This document shows, one piece after another, positions 22,826-36,500 of a stretch of 64,000 nucleotides of DNA (position 1 is the stretch's first letter; the number at the start of each line of letters is the position of its first letter). Made by a program: the position numbers and the translations under genes. Origin of the DNA: Beroe forskalii (lineage: Eukaryota; Ctenophora; Nuda; Beroida; Beroidae). The stretch is taken from the NCBI GenBank assembly GCA_011033025.1, contig WFMF01000017.1:186001-250000 (forward strand), in the 5' to 3' direction. A model generated the notes under the pieces. That model worked only from the letters and a program-made list of their open reading frames with translations. It ran no database searches and was not told the origin of the DNA.

Positions 22826-23690
22826 ACCACTATTAACTTTACATGAACTTTTCATGTCCAAAATGTTCATTGATATTGGTTTTTGTATAAATTGGGATTA
22901 TTTTTAACTTTAACCTATCCTGTATAAATTGGGATTGTTTTTAGTTTTTATCTTTTATATACTGTATTTCGTTAGGATGTTTTCATCCTCTATTGCTCAT
23001 TTTGAGCATGTGTTTTTAACCTTAATTTTATTTTTTCTTTCTTTCAGTCACTGCTGAATTTGTTTTGGGTGTTTTCATCCATTTCTATGCATGCTTTTTA
23101 GCCTTAATTTATTACTTAATTTTCTTTTTAATATTGTCGGTCCATGAATTTCTGGTAACCTGTTTAGCACAGTTTTGATATAGTACATTGTGCTCGCAAG
23201 AAGGAGCATGTTTCCTGTAGAATTATTAATTAATTAATTAGTGTAATGAAAAGCTTTCACATAGCACTGATTATAATCTGCATGTGCACAAAAATTGGTT
23301 TCCATAGCAACTGCACCTCTTTTCTCCATTTTGCCTTTGTTTCCCTTGATAAGTTCTTGGCAAGCTCAAATTTAATTGTGTACGACGGCACATAAAATCA
23401 TTATTCACGTGTGACTTTACTTTATATATAAGATTATTGACTCTTAAGTAAACAAAATATTTTATTGATCTCCAAAATATACAATAACACGCACACACAA
23501 AGATGGATGAAGACATAACTTTACCCTTAATTAGTTATACCAACACAATTTCTTCTACTCAGATAAATCTTAAAGTAAAGGGTTTGGAATTCATCAAATT
23601 TGATAAATTTCATAATTTAATTAATAACCTAAAATTTTGACAAGGTAAAGACCTGACATATTAATAATAAATATATGCAGTAGTTGGTGA
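22826..23690. other. unassigned AT-rich DNA
   Basis: No gene is seen. A short tandem echo occurs at 22875-22945 (TATAAATTGGGATT twice), with ATTAATTAATTAATTAG at about 23225. Confidence 0.4.
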
Positions 23691-24085
23691 GTCACACCAA
23701 GATGAGTGGTGTGCAGGCAACTTCAGTTCAATAACTACCTCAGCTTTAGGGGTGTGTAAATTGCAAGAGCTTTTTATGAGTCACCCCCTGGTACCAGGGT
23801 ATAGCACTGTCAAGTCCAGTGACTACCTACCTGAATGAAGGTGAAAATTTCTCTATGGTCTTTGTCTTTACTCCAAGCATCAAGAAATTAAGCAACTAGA
23901 GAAATCAGTGAAGAGAAGTAGATAACCAGTGGATGGATCTGGGTTATTTGTGACTTTTATGTTTCATATAAATAAAATTAATTAGTGGCATGCATCCTGA
24001 TCCAATACTCCATCTTGAGAGATGCTTTCCTCCTGAAACTCAGGGTTAAAACATGTTCAAATCAAAAATAAATCTTTCTTCAAGA
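23691..24085. repeat. diverged copy of part of the 1.27 kb repeat
   Basis: CACACCAAGATGAGTGGTGT, CCCCCTGGTACCAGGGTATA and AGAGAAGTAGA occur in the same order as at 15445-15850 but with many differences. It shows that the tandem unit is also a dispersed family. Confidence 0.75.
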
Positions 24086-24524
24086 TAGTTTACAACTTAT
24101 TTTCATTATTCCATATTGTTGATGTTTGTTGTCAACTGTTAACCAGGTCACTGTCAACCAGATGCAAATGTCTTATTTACTCTTATTCCAGTAAAAAGAA
24201 ATACTTCATGACCTCAATAAGGTTCTACAATGTTGGTTTGTATAAGCATGCCCTGGAATAACTCAATTAAGGCTGCTATAATTGATCTGAAAAGGGACAT
24301 GGATGTTATGAGGTTATCATGTGAAACTCATTGGTTTTTGGGCCCAAAACCATCCCTTTAAGAATATACTTTCACCATATCATGGAATTTATTGTTTTGT
24401 AGGTATTACTTATGTACTTTCATTATGAGAAATAATTGATTATTAGTCTCCTTGCTGATCTTATGACCTAATTTATTAGTAGAAGTAAAGGATCAAGCAT
24501 CAGATTCAGTCTTGGATCTTACTT
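24086..24524. other. unassigned, upstream of CDC27
   Basis: No exon or repeat is recognised. If 24525 is the true start, the promoter and 5' UTR lie here, but no TATA box or CpG island is evident. An in-frame stop at 24486 closes the frame above the proposed start. Confidence 0.35.
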
Positions 24525-24560
24525 ATGATGGGATGTTGCAAGGAAAAAGATCCTGCCAAG
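24525..24560 (+). CDS. CDC27: CDC27 exon 1 (proposed first coding exon)
   Basis: ATG ATG GGA … GCC AAG then GTGAGC. It reads MMGCCKEKDPAK and ends in phase 0, as the next exon needs. Vertebrate CDC27 also begins with about nine residues ahead of the AxWxALNxYAY block. The start context is weak and such a short exon could be chance. Confidence 0.5.
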
Positions 24561-27500
24561 GTGAGCTAAATGTTTGTCCATTCTATTATTTTGACCAAAC
24601 TTGTGACTTAAATTTATCATGAAAGCTTAGGAATGTGATGAGAACAGAATTTATTTATATTTTTATTTGGAATTACAGCTGATAGCTGTTACAGACTAAT
24701 GTTTATTAAAACAGAATTGAGTCAAACTCAATACTTAGATTGAAAAAAGAGCTGAAATTGGGCTAACAAATAGAAGAATATAAGATGAATTAATTAATCA
24801 TTTTTCATTTACAAAATTAAAAGCCCCTGGATCTGGTCATTAACCCTGACCCTTACACTATTCCTGACCAATACCCTGACTCTAGTTCTATCCCTAACCC
24901 TGGGGGTTTTGTCCAGGGATACTTTTGTCCAATGTCCACTCACCAAAGTTTATGTGTGAATTTGTGATTAACTTTTTACTTTTACATGAAATCTGTTTTA
25001 TATTGGACCTCAAAAGATCTGCTTTCAGAATTTGATATTGGACAATTGTGAAATCTATGTCAAAAATATTAAATCTGTATTATTATAAATATAACTTAAT
25101 TCATGAATTAAATTTACAGGCTGCTGTGTGGCATGCTCTCAATTATTATGCATATGAAGATGCCAGTTTCCTTGCAGAGAGACTTTTCCTTGAAGCAAAA
25201 GGTTGTGAAACTCTTTACCTTCTAGCTACGTGCTATTACCGCCAAGAACGCATATCAGAAGCCTATGAACTTTTGAAAAAATCCCATAGTACTTCCCCCA
25301 AGTGCCGGCTCCTGTTTGCACAATGTTGCTTGAAGTTGAATAGGTCTGTACACATTTTGTTTAAAGTTACCTTTATCTTGTAGTTTTTGCCAATAGGGCT
25401 ACTTAAAACTGTCAATATTACAAGCAGGAACTAGCCACATCAAACCAAAACAAGCAGAACAACCAAAAACCACCCTGAACCAACCCAAAAACCTCCCTGA
25501 ATCAAGCTGAAATGAGCCAAAACAAGCTAATCAACCCCCATCAAGCAAAACAACCCAAAACTACCCAAACTACCCAAAACAAGCAAATCAACCCAGGCTA
25601 TGGGGTTGATTTGGGTTAATTAACTTGTTTTGGATTGATTCAAATAATTTGGGTTGATTCAGGGTCCCAGTTTTTGGACTGGTTTAGGGTGGTTTTGGTG
25701 TGTTGTGCTTGTTTCAGCATGATTTGGCTTGATTCAACAAGTTCCTGTTTGTAGTATCAATATATTTATAACATATAGGTGAAAGTTGAATTAATTTGAA
25801 TCTATGAAATTTTTATTAGCATAGGGATCGTTCACATATTACGTAATCACCTAGAGGGGGGGGGAGGGGGTTTCCGAATGATTACGTTACATGTTATTGT
25901 AACAAATACAACTACTGTAAACTTGATTACGAGGGGGAGGGGGGGGGGGTTGAAATCGGCCAAAAATTGATTACATAATATGTGAACGTTCCCATATCAC
26001 AGAGTCACATATAGGTGCAGCTCAGGATGACCTGAATGAATTCATCAAATTTTGAACATATATGACCATTTCAACTCTATAATAACAAATTAGGAAATTT
26101 TGAATGAATTTTTCTCAATAATGCATCAATCTATTTTCAGAAAAATAATTTCTGGCAAACCAGGTCCTTGTTCATGTAGGCACACTACCCTTGAGTTGAG
26201 CCACCATGCCATTTTGCCATTAAGATGATATAACAATGTGTTTTATTCAGGTTACATGAAGGTGAACAGATTCTTGTCAGTACTTCTGGTGATTCTTCCC
26301 TTCCGGCATTGGAAAGCAGTGTAACAGCAGAATTTCAAGAATTATCGGGAATATGCTTGAATGTCCTTGCAACTATATACAGGTTCACGGAATTGCCTAT
26401 TACCTGAAGTAGAGCATATAGCATATAAATTATTAACCTTATTAAGGATGGTAACATTATTGCTTATATCCTAACAAGGAATTTAACAAGGAGTTTTAAA
26501 GCTAAGGGGCATGCAGGTGATTGCAACTGCAACATATGGTATTACAGCCGAAATCAAGATTATGGGTCGTTTGCACTCATACATCTAATGTTTGGCCAAT
26601 AGATGATTGTGGATGGTACTGTAATAAAGAAGTCGTAGGGTAAAACGGGGTGGAGTGGGACAGGAGGTAAAGAGGGACAAATTGGGGTGAAATGGAACAC
26701 CTGGGGGGAAAGTGGGACACTTAACGAAATTTCAAAAAACCTTCACCTATGCAAAACTATGGTGAAGACTACACTTTGGGTAAAGAGGAACACTGTCAAA
26801 ATGATGCATAAGACCGATGTGGGGTAAAGTGGGACAAATTTTCGAAAATTTTCCAAAGCAACACCCCAACAGCATTTCATGCAATAAAAGCCACTGGGTA
26901 AAGTGGGACAGTCATACTTTATATATTTTACCCATTGTGGGGTAAAGTGGTACAGCAATAACAATTGATTTTTATTATGATCTAGACATTTATTTGTTAT
27001 AATTCAGATGGGATTCTATTGCCAACAAGACTTTACAGGTGAGTGGGGAAAGTGGAACAGGAATTTAATCTTGATTATTGGATTGGTGGGGTAATGTGGG
27101 ACAATTGATAAAAAGTATGGAACTTATCGAAAATCGCCCTGTTTTTGTGACTTATGTATGTGAGAATATCAATAATGCCTATTAAAACTTTTAATACAGC
27201 ATCACGAATTAAAATTATTGATTTTTATTGAATTTTTGACAATTTTTGCGCAACTGTCCCACTTTCCCCCAAAATTATTATACCATATCATTAAGTGCTA
27301 TTTTCAAGAAAAAAATAAAGTATACTACAACCAAAGTGAAAAATCTTGATGAAAAACAACCTCCACAGCATAATTGTTTCCTTAGGAATACATGATTTCA
27401 TTTGATCTGACTTGACTGTCCCACTTTCCCCATTAACATGATTTTCAATGAAAATAAAATTTCATGACTGAGAAACTTATAAGGGATGTTTTAATAAACA

Positions 27501-30500
27501 AATTATGAATTGCAAATGCTTTTATTGCTTATATTGTGATAATTATCCTTGTTAACTATCAGTGTCCCTCTTTCCCCCACAACGTGTTAATTATAGGTAA
27601 TTACATTTTCTCATTAAATTTCGTCATTTTGGGCTTCACTCAGATGACAACTGAACCGTTGGAATGGAGAAAAATCGATAAATGGTTCCCATACAACAAA
27701 TTTACGAAGTTTTTAGGTGAGCGCGGGTAAAGTGGGACATTTTTAAAAAGGCTGTAAAATGACCAAAAACCAAAATTCTTGCCAAAGAGGTACTTATTTT
27801 CCATGTTTGGCCATATATGAACCTCTTTATGAAATTTGAAAGTTTAAATCTAAAAGAATAATTTTTGGGGTAAAGTGGACCAATTCATTCAATTCTCCAA
27901 TTTGCCTAATTAGACTCAATCTTTCTCTGTTCCAAAGTGGTTTATTCGACTTATTCTAAAGAACTGTACATGTCCAGTGAAGAATAAACTTCTCAAATGG
28001 TTATCTCAGGGCTACAGAGACTGTCCCTCTTTACCTCCACATGAGGGGTGAAGTGGGACATGCTGCGGGGAAAGATGGACAGCTTTTTTCTATATGAAAA
28101 CCATTGGTTGAGATTTTTTCGACCAATTCTATGGAAAGAGGATGGGTTCATTGCTAAAATCATCAACCAAAAATTAATTTTTCGTTAAAAGTGTGACTGT
28201 GGCACCTGAATATGTCTCAAATTGTCCCACTTCACCCCGCTTTACCCTATATAATATAAACAATGAACATGGCCATTTTCGAAAGCTTTTAATTACAATT
28301 TCTCGCATCAGTCATTCCGTTTAAACTGCAATCTCTTGAGGCCATTGTGAGCTTCTTGATTAGTTAATAAGTTACACTAGATACTTTCCTAGGCCAATAT
28401 ACGTACTGTTTTAGTGCTTTATTATATTCATTATTCATATGAACAGAAAAAAATCAGTTGATCTCCTCCCCGATTGTATAAATATAAAAATTATAATATA
28501 AATTTTCTTGAATTTTGAATAAAATTACAGGCGCTGTCACCGTTTAGAACATGCAGTTTACTTCTACCGAGCAAGTCTCAAAAGGAACCCTTTTCTGTGG
28601 TCTAACTATGCTAGTCTCTGTGAAGCAGGTTTCTTAAAGCTACCCTGGCCTGCCTTAAACAAAATAATATTGGCATTTTACATGATAACATAACTCAATA
28701 ATTATTAATCCGATTGTTACTGATCATAGATGGACTATTTTACCGTACTAATTGCTAAAAACTGCTCAATATCACACATTCTCATGACTCTTAGTCATGT
28801 TTTCAAAGAAGCCTGCCAATATTCAGATGCTTCTAAACGTTGTTATTATCAAGAGAAACAGAGACTTGTTAACAAAAGCACTCTACCACAGGTGAGAAAG
28901 ATAACCCCGACGAGTATTTCAAGACAACGAATTGCCCCTCCTTCCTTCCTCAGACCTCCTCGCCGGGAGCTCTCAGCGAGATAACTAATGATATAAATCT
29001 AGTGTCTTCCAACCCGGGGGACAAGATATACCAGACTTACTCCCCAAAGTGCGCCTTTGGTCAAGCTCTCGCTCACTCCACCCCCGTACCTACCAACAAT
29101 AACAACCAGGTGAGCCTGAAACAACCCCTTATGACACAAATCAAAGTCCTGCATGGATAACCCTTATTTGCATGAAAAAGCCCCATGTTGTTAAATACGT
29201 AATCAATTTTTGGTCATTTTCAACCCACCTCCCTCCCTCTCGTAATCAAACGTAATCAAAGCCCAACCCCCTCCTTGAGGAGAATAGTACGTAATCATGG
29301 CTTACCCCCCCACCATCTTAAGTAGGCAATGGAGAAAATGGACAGTTATATACTTGGATATTGATTGTGTTTCAACTTTGGAAAGTTTTGATGAAAATAT
29401 TGAGAAAAGTTTTGATAAATGATGCTGTCAGTGTTGAGTGGGTTTCCTGAAAATGTTGTCAAAAATTGGATATTTTGATAATGTAATCAACCTCAGAAAC
29501 CCCTCCCCCTCCTCATAATCAAACTTATCTTGACTCTGGGCTAACACTTCTACCACAAATAAAAACCTGAAAATCCAGTGCTGTAATAAACTGAGAAACA
29601 TATCGAAGATCAAAGATGCTGCCTTCCTGACAATTCAATTTACTGAAAACGTCTGAACTCTGGCTTCGCCTCGTGCAATATTTTCTATAAGAGCATTCCC
29701 AGCCATGCTCTAAGCGTATATTATACTATTTACGGCACATCTTACGGTATTTCAGGAATAATTTAGTCTTTACCCTTGTTGAATTACTTACTACCTTTAA
29801 GTTTTTGTGATATTCTACAGTGGACCTACAAAATTTCGAGCATTTAGACATTTTGTTTTGAAAATTTTGAATTTCCTAATCGAATTTCACTCGCAGAACC
29901 ATTTACAATAAGCATGCACAGCCGACATTGCTGAGCACAAGCCTCCCTCACTGTATCGCAAACTAGCATGCCAGTGAAGCAGGCTGATCTGCATATTAAA
30001 GTAGCGTGTAGAGTGCACATTGTCTTTATACAATAGACACACACACTGTTCAATGCAGCCATTAGCAGGGTGTAGAGAATACACTGCTTTAGTGCCATTA
30101 GTGTACACTGCTTTAGAATACACTGCTTTAGTGCCATTAGTGTACACTGCTTTAGAGTACACTGCTTTAGTGCCTGTATTCCAGCAATATAGGCTGCACA
30201 CCCATTCCTGACGTCAGGGTATCCTGTAATCATCTCAGGAGACCAGTCAGTGGTGCAGAGTATGCAGTATCACGTGACCTGTCCCCGCCTTTCATTGGCT
30301 CAATCCTCCGAATCCAGTGCCCTCTCATCATTGTGATTGGCTGCCTTATTAATAATTCCTGAGACGTTGCTTCCTGCAAGCTATTAATAAATATCTGTAC
30401 TCACAGATCTTGTAATATTGAGTGGTAGTCATGGCAACGCACAGGTCACGGGACACATTTATTAGTGTCTCATTGGCTGATTAGTACGACATGCCAGCCT

Positions 30501-33500
30501 TGGGACCATCACAAGTCTGAATCTGTGTCGCATTCGAACAGTGTGAATTGTACAGAAAAACTCCCCTGGGGCCATACTCAATAGTCACATATTAAATCCA
30601 ATGTTTCTCAATGGTTAACTGTAGTCTCTGGAATAATTTGTCAAGGTAATACCACAGGGACAAATGGGAAATTTGGGAGGATTGGGACAAGAAAATGGGA
30701 CAAATGGGACAAAAGGGAAATTTGGGACGATATGGACAAGAAAATGGGACAAAGGGAACTCAATTTGAACAATATAAACTCAGTTAAAAAGTGAATTGGA
30801 AAAATGAATGGGAGATTTTTGTCCAAAGGGCCGGTTAAAGTGTTAAGTGATCCGATTTGATTAAAGCCAGTTAATTAATCAAGGCCAAATGAAACTTTTA
30901 TTACTTGGCATATGTACTGTTAATCATGATATTAAATCGGTATTAGGGTGGGGGGATTAGGGTTTTTGATGCAATTTACTGACTTACTGATACTGAGTAT
31001 TAACTGGTTTTCGTAGCTATTTTTGGCAATTGCTTTTAATTTTTTTGTCCAAGTGGCCGGTTGAATTGGTTCAAAAATGATTTGATTTTTGTCCATAGGG
31101 CCAGTTAATAGGTTATTAAAAAGGCCGACTAAATACCTAATATCTATGCAACAGAATGTTTGACTGTATTTAACTCTCTCCAGATTCCAACTCCAGTTCA
31201 CTGCACTCCGGATCAGTTACGGAACCACAACTCCAATCATCGGGACAGGTGGGTGTCGCATATCCTTTATGACCAAATGCCGCGCTGCGTCACATCCCAA
31301 TGTCGCACTGTGTAACCCCATGTCGCACTGTGTCACCCCATGTCGCACTGTGTCACCCTATGTCGCACTGTGTCACCCCATGTCGCACTGTGTCACCCTA
31401 TGTCGCACTGTGTCACCCTATGTCGCACTGTGTCACCCTATGTCACACTGTGTCGCCCCATGTCGAACTGTGTCACCCCATGTCGCACTGTGTCACCCCA
31501 TGTCGCACTGTGTCACCCCATGTCGCACTGTGTCACCCCATGTCGCACTGTGTCACCCCATGTCGCACTGTCTCACCCCATGTCGCACTGTGTCACCCCA
31601 TGTCGCACTGTGTCACCCCATGTCGCACTGTCTCACCCCATGTCGCACTGTCACACCATGTCGCACTGTGTCACCCCATGTCGCACTGTGTCACCCTATG
31701 TCGCACTGTGTCACCCCATGTCGCACTGTGTCACCCCATGTCGCACTGTGCCACCCCATGTCGCACTGTCTCACCCCATGTCGCACTGTCACACCATGTC
31801 GCACTGTGTCACCCCATGTCGCACTGTGTCACCCCATGTCGCACTGTGTCATCCTATGTCGCACTGTTTCACCCCATGTCGCACTGTGTCACCCCATGTT
31901 GCACTGTGTCACCCCATGTCGCACTGTGTCACCCCATGTCGCACTGTGTCACCCCATGTCGCACTGTGTCACCCATGTCGCACTGTGTCACCCCATGTCG
32001 CACTGTGTCACACCATGTCGCACCGTGTCACCCCATGTCGCACTCTGTCACCCCATGTCGCACTGTGTCACCCATGTCGCACTTTGTCACCCCATGTCGC
32101 ACTGTGACACCCCATGTCGCACTGTGTCACCCCATGTCGCACTGTGTAACCCTATGTCCCACTGTGTCACCATGTCGCACTGTCACCCCGTGTCGTACTT
32201 TCTCGCCCCATGTCTCACTGTGTCACCCCATTTCGCACTGTGACACCCTATGTCGCACTGTGTCACCCCATGTCGCACTGTGTCACCCCATGTCGCACTG
32301 TGTCACCCCATGTCGCACTGTTTCACCCCATGTCGCACTCTCGCAGGGTGGACGAGGAAGCAGGAAGCGGCACTCCGGGGTCCAGGAAGCAGGGGGACTC
32401 CCCCTTTTCAGGGAACAAAGTGAGGAGGAGCTCCCGCCTAATGACTAGCGGGGTAAGTTGTCTCTTTGCGGGGGGGGGGGGGGCTAAAACAGGGGTAGAA
32501 TTTAGTGACAATTGTTGGTTGAAAAGTTTATTACGCGCTATATGTTAGAGTTTGGAATATTTAAATTTTATTGGATCTCATACAAAATCGAGTGTTGCAA
32601 CACCAAGATAATATTGAAGGGTTTAGTAACGAGTAAAAAGTACTAAACGTCATATTACACACTCGAGGGCCGAGCGAGGTAATATGGCATTAAGAAACCG
32701 AGGCCGAAGGCCGAGGTTTTTTAATGCTGAGTTTAGTACTTTACGAGTATAAACTGAATTATGCACCGAATTTACTCGGAAAATGGCAATATTTTCAAAC
32801 ACGAAATGTTTTAAATTAAGATTTGAAGGTACAGTTTCTGTGTGAAATATATTATTACGCACTGTTCTACTGCACCATAATAAATTATTATGACCTACAG
32901 TGCGTAATAAATCCGGATTTCGGCACTACAGTGCGTAATAATTTATTGCGCACGGTACCCTGGTGCCTATAGGGTTTTTGAATACATAGCATAAACATGC
33001 CTGGAAGGTGCATAATGTTGGATTTATTTCATGGATGAATGCTTGATGCTTCGTGTGATACTTTTTAGTGCCAAAATCCGGATTGATTACGCACTGTAGT
33101 TCATAATAATTCAAAATGGTGCAGTGGTTCTGTGCGTAATAACTTTTTACGCATGGTTGAGCCAGTTGTACCTTGATATCATAATATAAAACATTTCCTT
33201 GTGTTTGAAAGATCCCTTTTAACGCAACCATAATTCAGTTTAAGGGGGGGTTCAACCCAAATTTTTGGAAAACACGTTTTGAGATAATGGTTGACCCAAA
33301 AGGTACACCACGTGGGCCAACTTTTGGCTGGGTTTGTACCCCAGACCCACTGGCGCCGCCGTGGCGCCATGCCCAAATATGGGCCTAAATGGCATATTTT
33401 TCAAAAGCGACTGGACGAGATCTGAGGTGTGCAATCGATAGATAATGGTTCCCTGAGTTACCATAAAAATTTGAAGTCGATATCTCAAAAAATGGCCGAG

Positions 33501-36500
33501 TTATGGCCGAAAACGTGTGCCCATATATGGGCATACGCGCGTCGCGCGTTTATTGGCCCTAACTTGGCCAAATATCATTTTTTATAAATTAAACCAACTT
33601 TATTCGATAGATAGCATTGGTTTATGTATTCTCTGCAAGTATGGGGTTGATTGCTACTAAAATGGCCATTTGAGGTCCAAAAAACCTCTAAAAAACCACA
33701 AAATCGCCATTTTCTCGGTTTGCGGTTTTGCGAAAATCGACTTTACATTTTTCGCTACTCCTCCGCCATTTTTTAATATTTTTGCACGAAATTTTCAGAA
33801 TCGCTTTGAAACTTAATTTCGCACTTATGTTATTGATCGAAATTTTGAGTTAGGCCCCCAAAAAAATTTTTTGGTCCAAGGACCAAAAATCCCCGGGGAT
33901 TTTTGGTCCTTGGACCAAAAAATTTTTTTTGATCATCTCGGAGTAAAAACCGTTTTTTTACCATTTATCATATCAGAAGATCAAAGAGGCAGCGTAATCA
34001 TAAGTAGCGAAGAAGGCAAACGTGTACGAGGAGTCGTCTGGCCAAAACTTACATATTAAAATGAAATAAAATCTTCGCGCGAAATCTAAAACAACTGCGT
34101 AATTAAACTGATGATCACACGTGAAACCTCCACAAAGTTATGCGCGTACCTTGCCAGGAACTTAAATTTATCCTCGAGTGATAAATTCTTCTTTTCTCAT
34201 GACGGGGAGGGAAACTAAGCGCCTGCATACGGGAACGGTGGAAAATAAGAACCGAGCCTGCAGGCGCAATTCTTGTTTGAGATATCGACTTCAAATTTTT
34301 TATGGTAACTCAGGGGACCATTATCTATCGATTGCACACCTCAGATCTCGTCCAAATCGCTTTTGAAAAAATACGCCCATTTTAGGCCCATATTTGGGCA
34401 TGGCGCCACGGCGGCGCCAGTGGGTCTGGGGGTACCAAACCCGGCCAAAAAGTTGGCCCACGTGGTGTACCTTTTGGGTCAACCATTATCTCAGAAACGT
34501 ATTTTCCAAAAAATTTGGGTTGAACCCCCCCCCTCCCCCCTTAATAACTCGTAAAAAGTACAAAAACCTCTGCAATTGTCCATTGTCGTGTAGTTTCTAT
34601 TGTACTAATATCATATTTATGTTTCAGCGTAACACCAAATCTAAAGAAAATGACCGGGTACGTACACTTTTAGAGAGAGCGTTCATTGTCATGCATCATC
34701 ACAAATTGTTTAGTGTTCTCGAGGTATGAGAATGCAAATTCATGTTCATTATTTCAATTAATTACGTGATATGTCTTAGATTTCACGTATCTGGCCCAGA
34801 GATCTGCCTAGCATCTAACTAAATATTGGAGCTTCTTCTTCTTCTAAGGTCACCGGTTTCTAGTCACAACGCCAGTGCTGTGGCCTCTTCTCCGGGTCCC
34901 CCAGAGCTCCCTAGATATAACAATTATAATATACATACCTATAGAATAGATGTGGGATGGGATCTGGATATTATGTACCAGCCAATGCACATCCCATGTC
35001 CATTGCAAACCATTCTGAATTCACATTGTTACACCGAGGCTAGCATTATAAACAAACTAAAATATCAGCTGTGGATTTCTTCTCCGTACCAAATTTCTTC
35101 TCCGCGGCAAATGTACCAGGCTTTCAAGATTAGTTGGTTCAGCTTCTCTTTTCCGCCATTATGCCGCCTCGGCCCTCGTAGGCAGGGGCGTAGCCAGATT
35201 TTTAGAAAAGGAGGCGGCGAGTTGCATTAAAAGCTGTCAATTTAGTATTTTGCTTCTATTAATAGTAGTCCTGGACAATGCGATCTGCACTTGCGATCTT
35301 GCCCTAACCAAGTGCTAAACCTCTGGTCAGAGTAATCTGCAATCAAAATAATTTCCTTAGGTAGAGTTGGGTAGTTGGCGCCTGGCACTGGCTGAAAAAC
35401 TAGTTCAGGGTGCCGTAAAACTGTGGGTTTGGTAATACAGCCTAAATTATTATGCCACTTCAGGGGTTAAACCCAGTGAAAACAAACTATAGAAGCCATG
35501 TTCACTGTTCCACTTCAACGTTCTAAAGATCATTAATTTGTTCCTGATTTTATTAAGTTTTAAGTTCTGTATATTGCTTATGTTACAGAAGAATCTATGA
35601 TGATTGATGGTATCGGGGAAACCCCCACTTCAAGATGCTATGCCAGTTTACGACTTACGTAGAAAACTTTTCCCACACTGACAGTAGCTCTCCCTCCTAT
35701 TATAGGCAACATGAGACACTTCCACTACCAGCTTGCTGCGTCACTGGATGGTTGTGTGATTAGCGGCTATTAGTCCCCTGGCATGCTCTCCAATGCTCCT
35801 GAGAGCGGGAGGCTATTTATCTGAGTACAACCACTTCCCATTATCTTAACAGGGGGGGGGGGAACCTCCAAAAACCCGGGTGGATATACAAATTGGCAAG
35901 TGGGGTTCAATTTTTCGGTTTTATGGGGGTATAATAAGGAGGGGCTAAACTGATGAAAATTGGTAAAAGGGCCAAAATGCTCAACATAAAAAGATAATCA
36001 CATGATTTTAGAAAGTTCTCATCGAATTTACCCGAGTTTCGGGTTATCAGATGACAAACTATATAGAATACGCTTCCTCCTTATATGGCGTTTTTTAAGT
36101 AGCGTGTTTTTGCATAATTGAGTAATTGAGAGCATTCACTTCCTTTCACCCCACTATTTCTGAGAAAGTGGAGAAGGGTGATATTAATGAATCACATGCA
36201 TTTGATAATTTTGTCTGAAAATCCTGATTTTCCTCTACTTAGCGACAAAATAATAAATAATAATAATAATAAAATATGGTAGCTTATACACAGTAACGAG
36301 GCAACAAAATACTATCAATACTCTGTTCCTATGCTCAACTGTGTGGAATAATTTAAAAACAGAACGTCACTGAGAAAAATAAGTAGAGAAATGTTGCTGT
36401 CAATCATGAAGAAAACTATGCATATGTTACTGAATCCTCAAGTGACGTAAAAACTGTGCAGTTATGCAACTCAAGACAGAACAAAGCTAACTGTTACGCA

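Noticed and set aside
31269..32548. Long plus-strand frames (up to 382 codons) rich in SHCVTPC-type repeats
   Set aside because: They are translations of a 20 bp stop-free minisatellite in all three frames; the only real coding there is exon 8 at 32347-32452.
34826..35230. 134-codon plus frame in CDC27 intron 9
   Set aside because: No similarity to CDC27 or any known family, and no phase-fitting splice sites.
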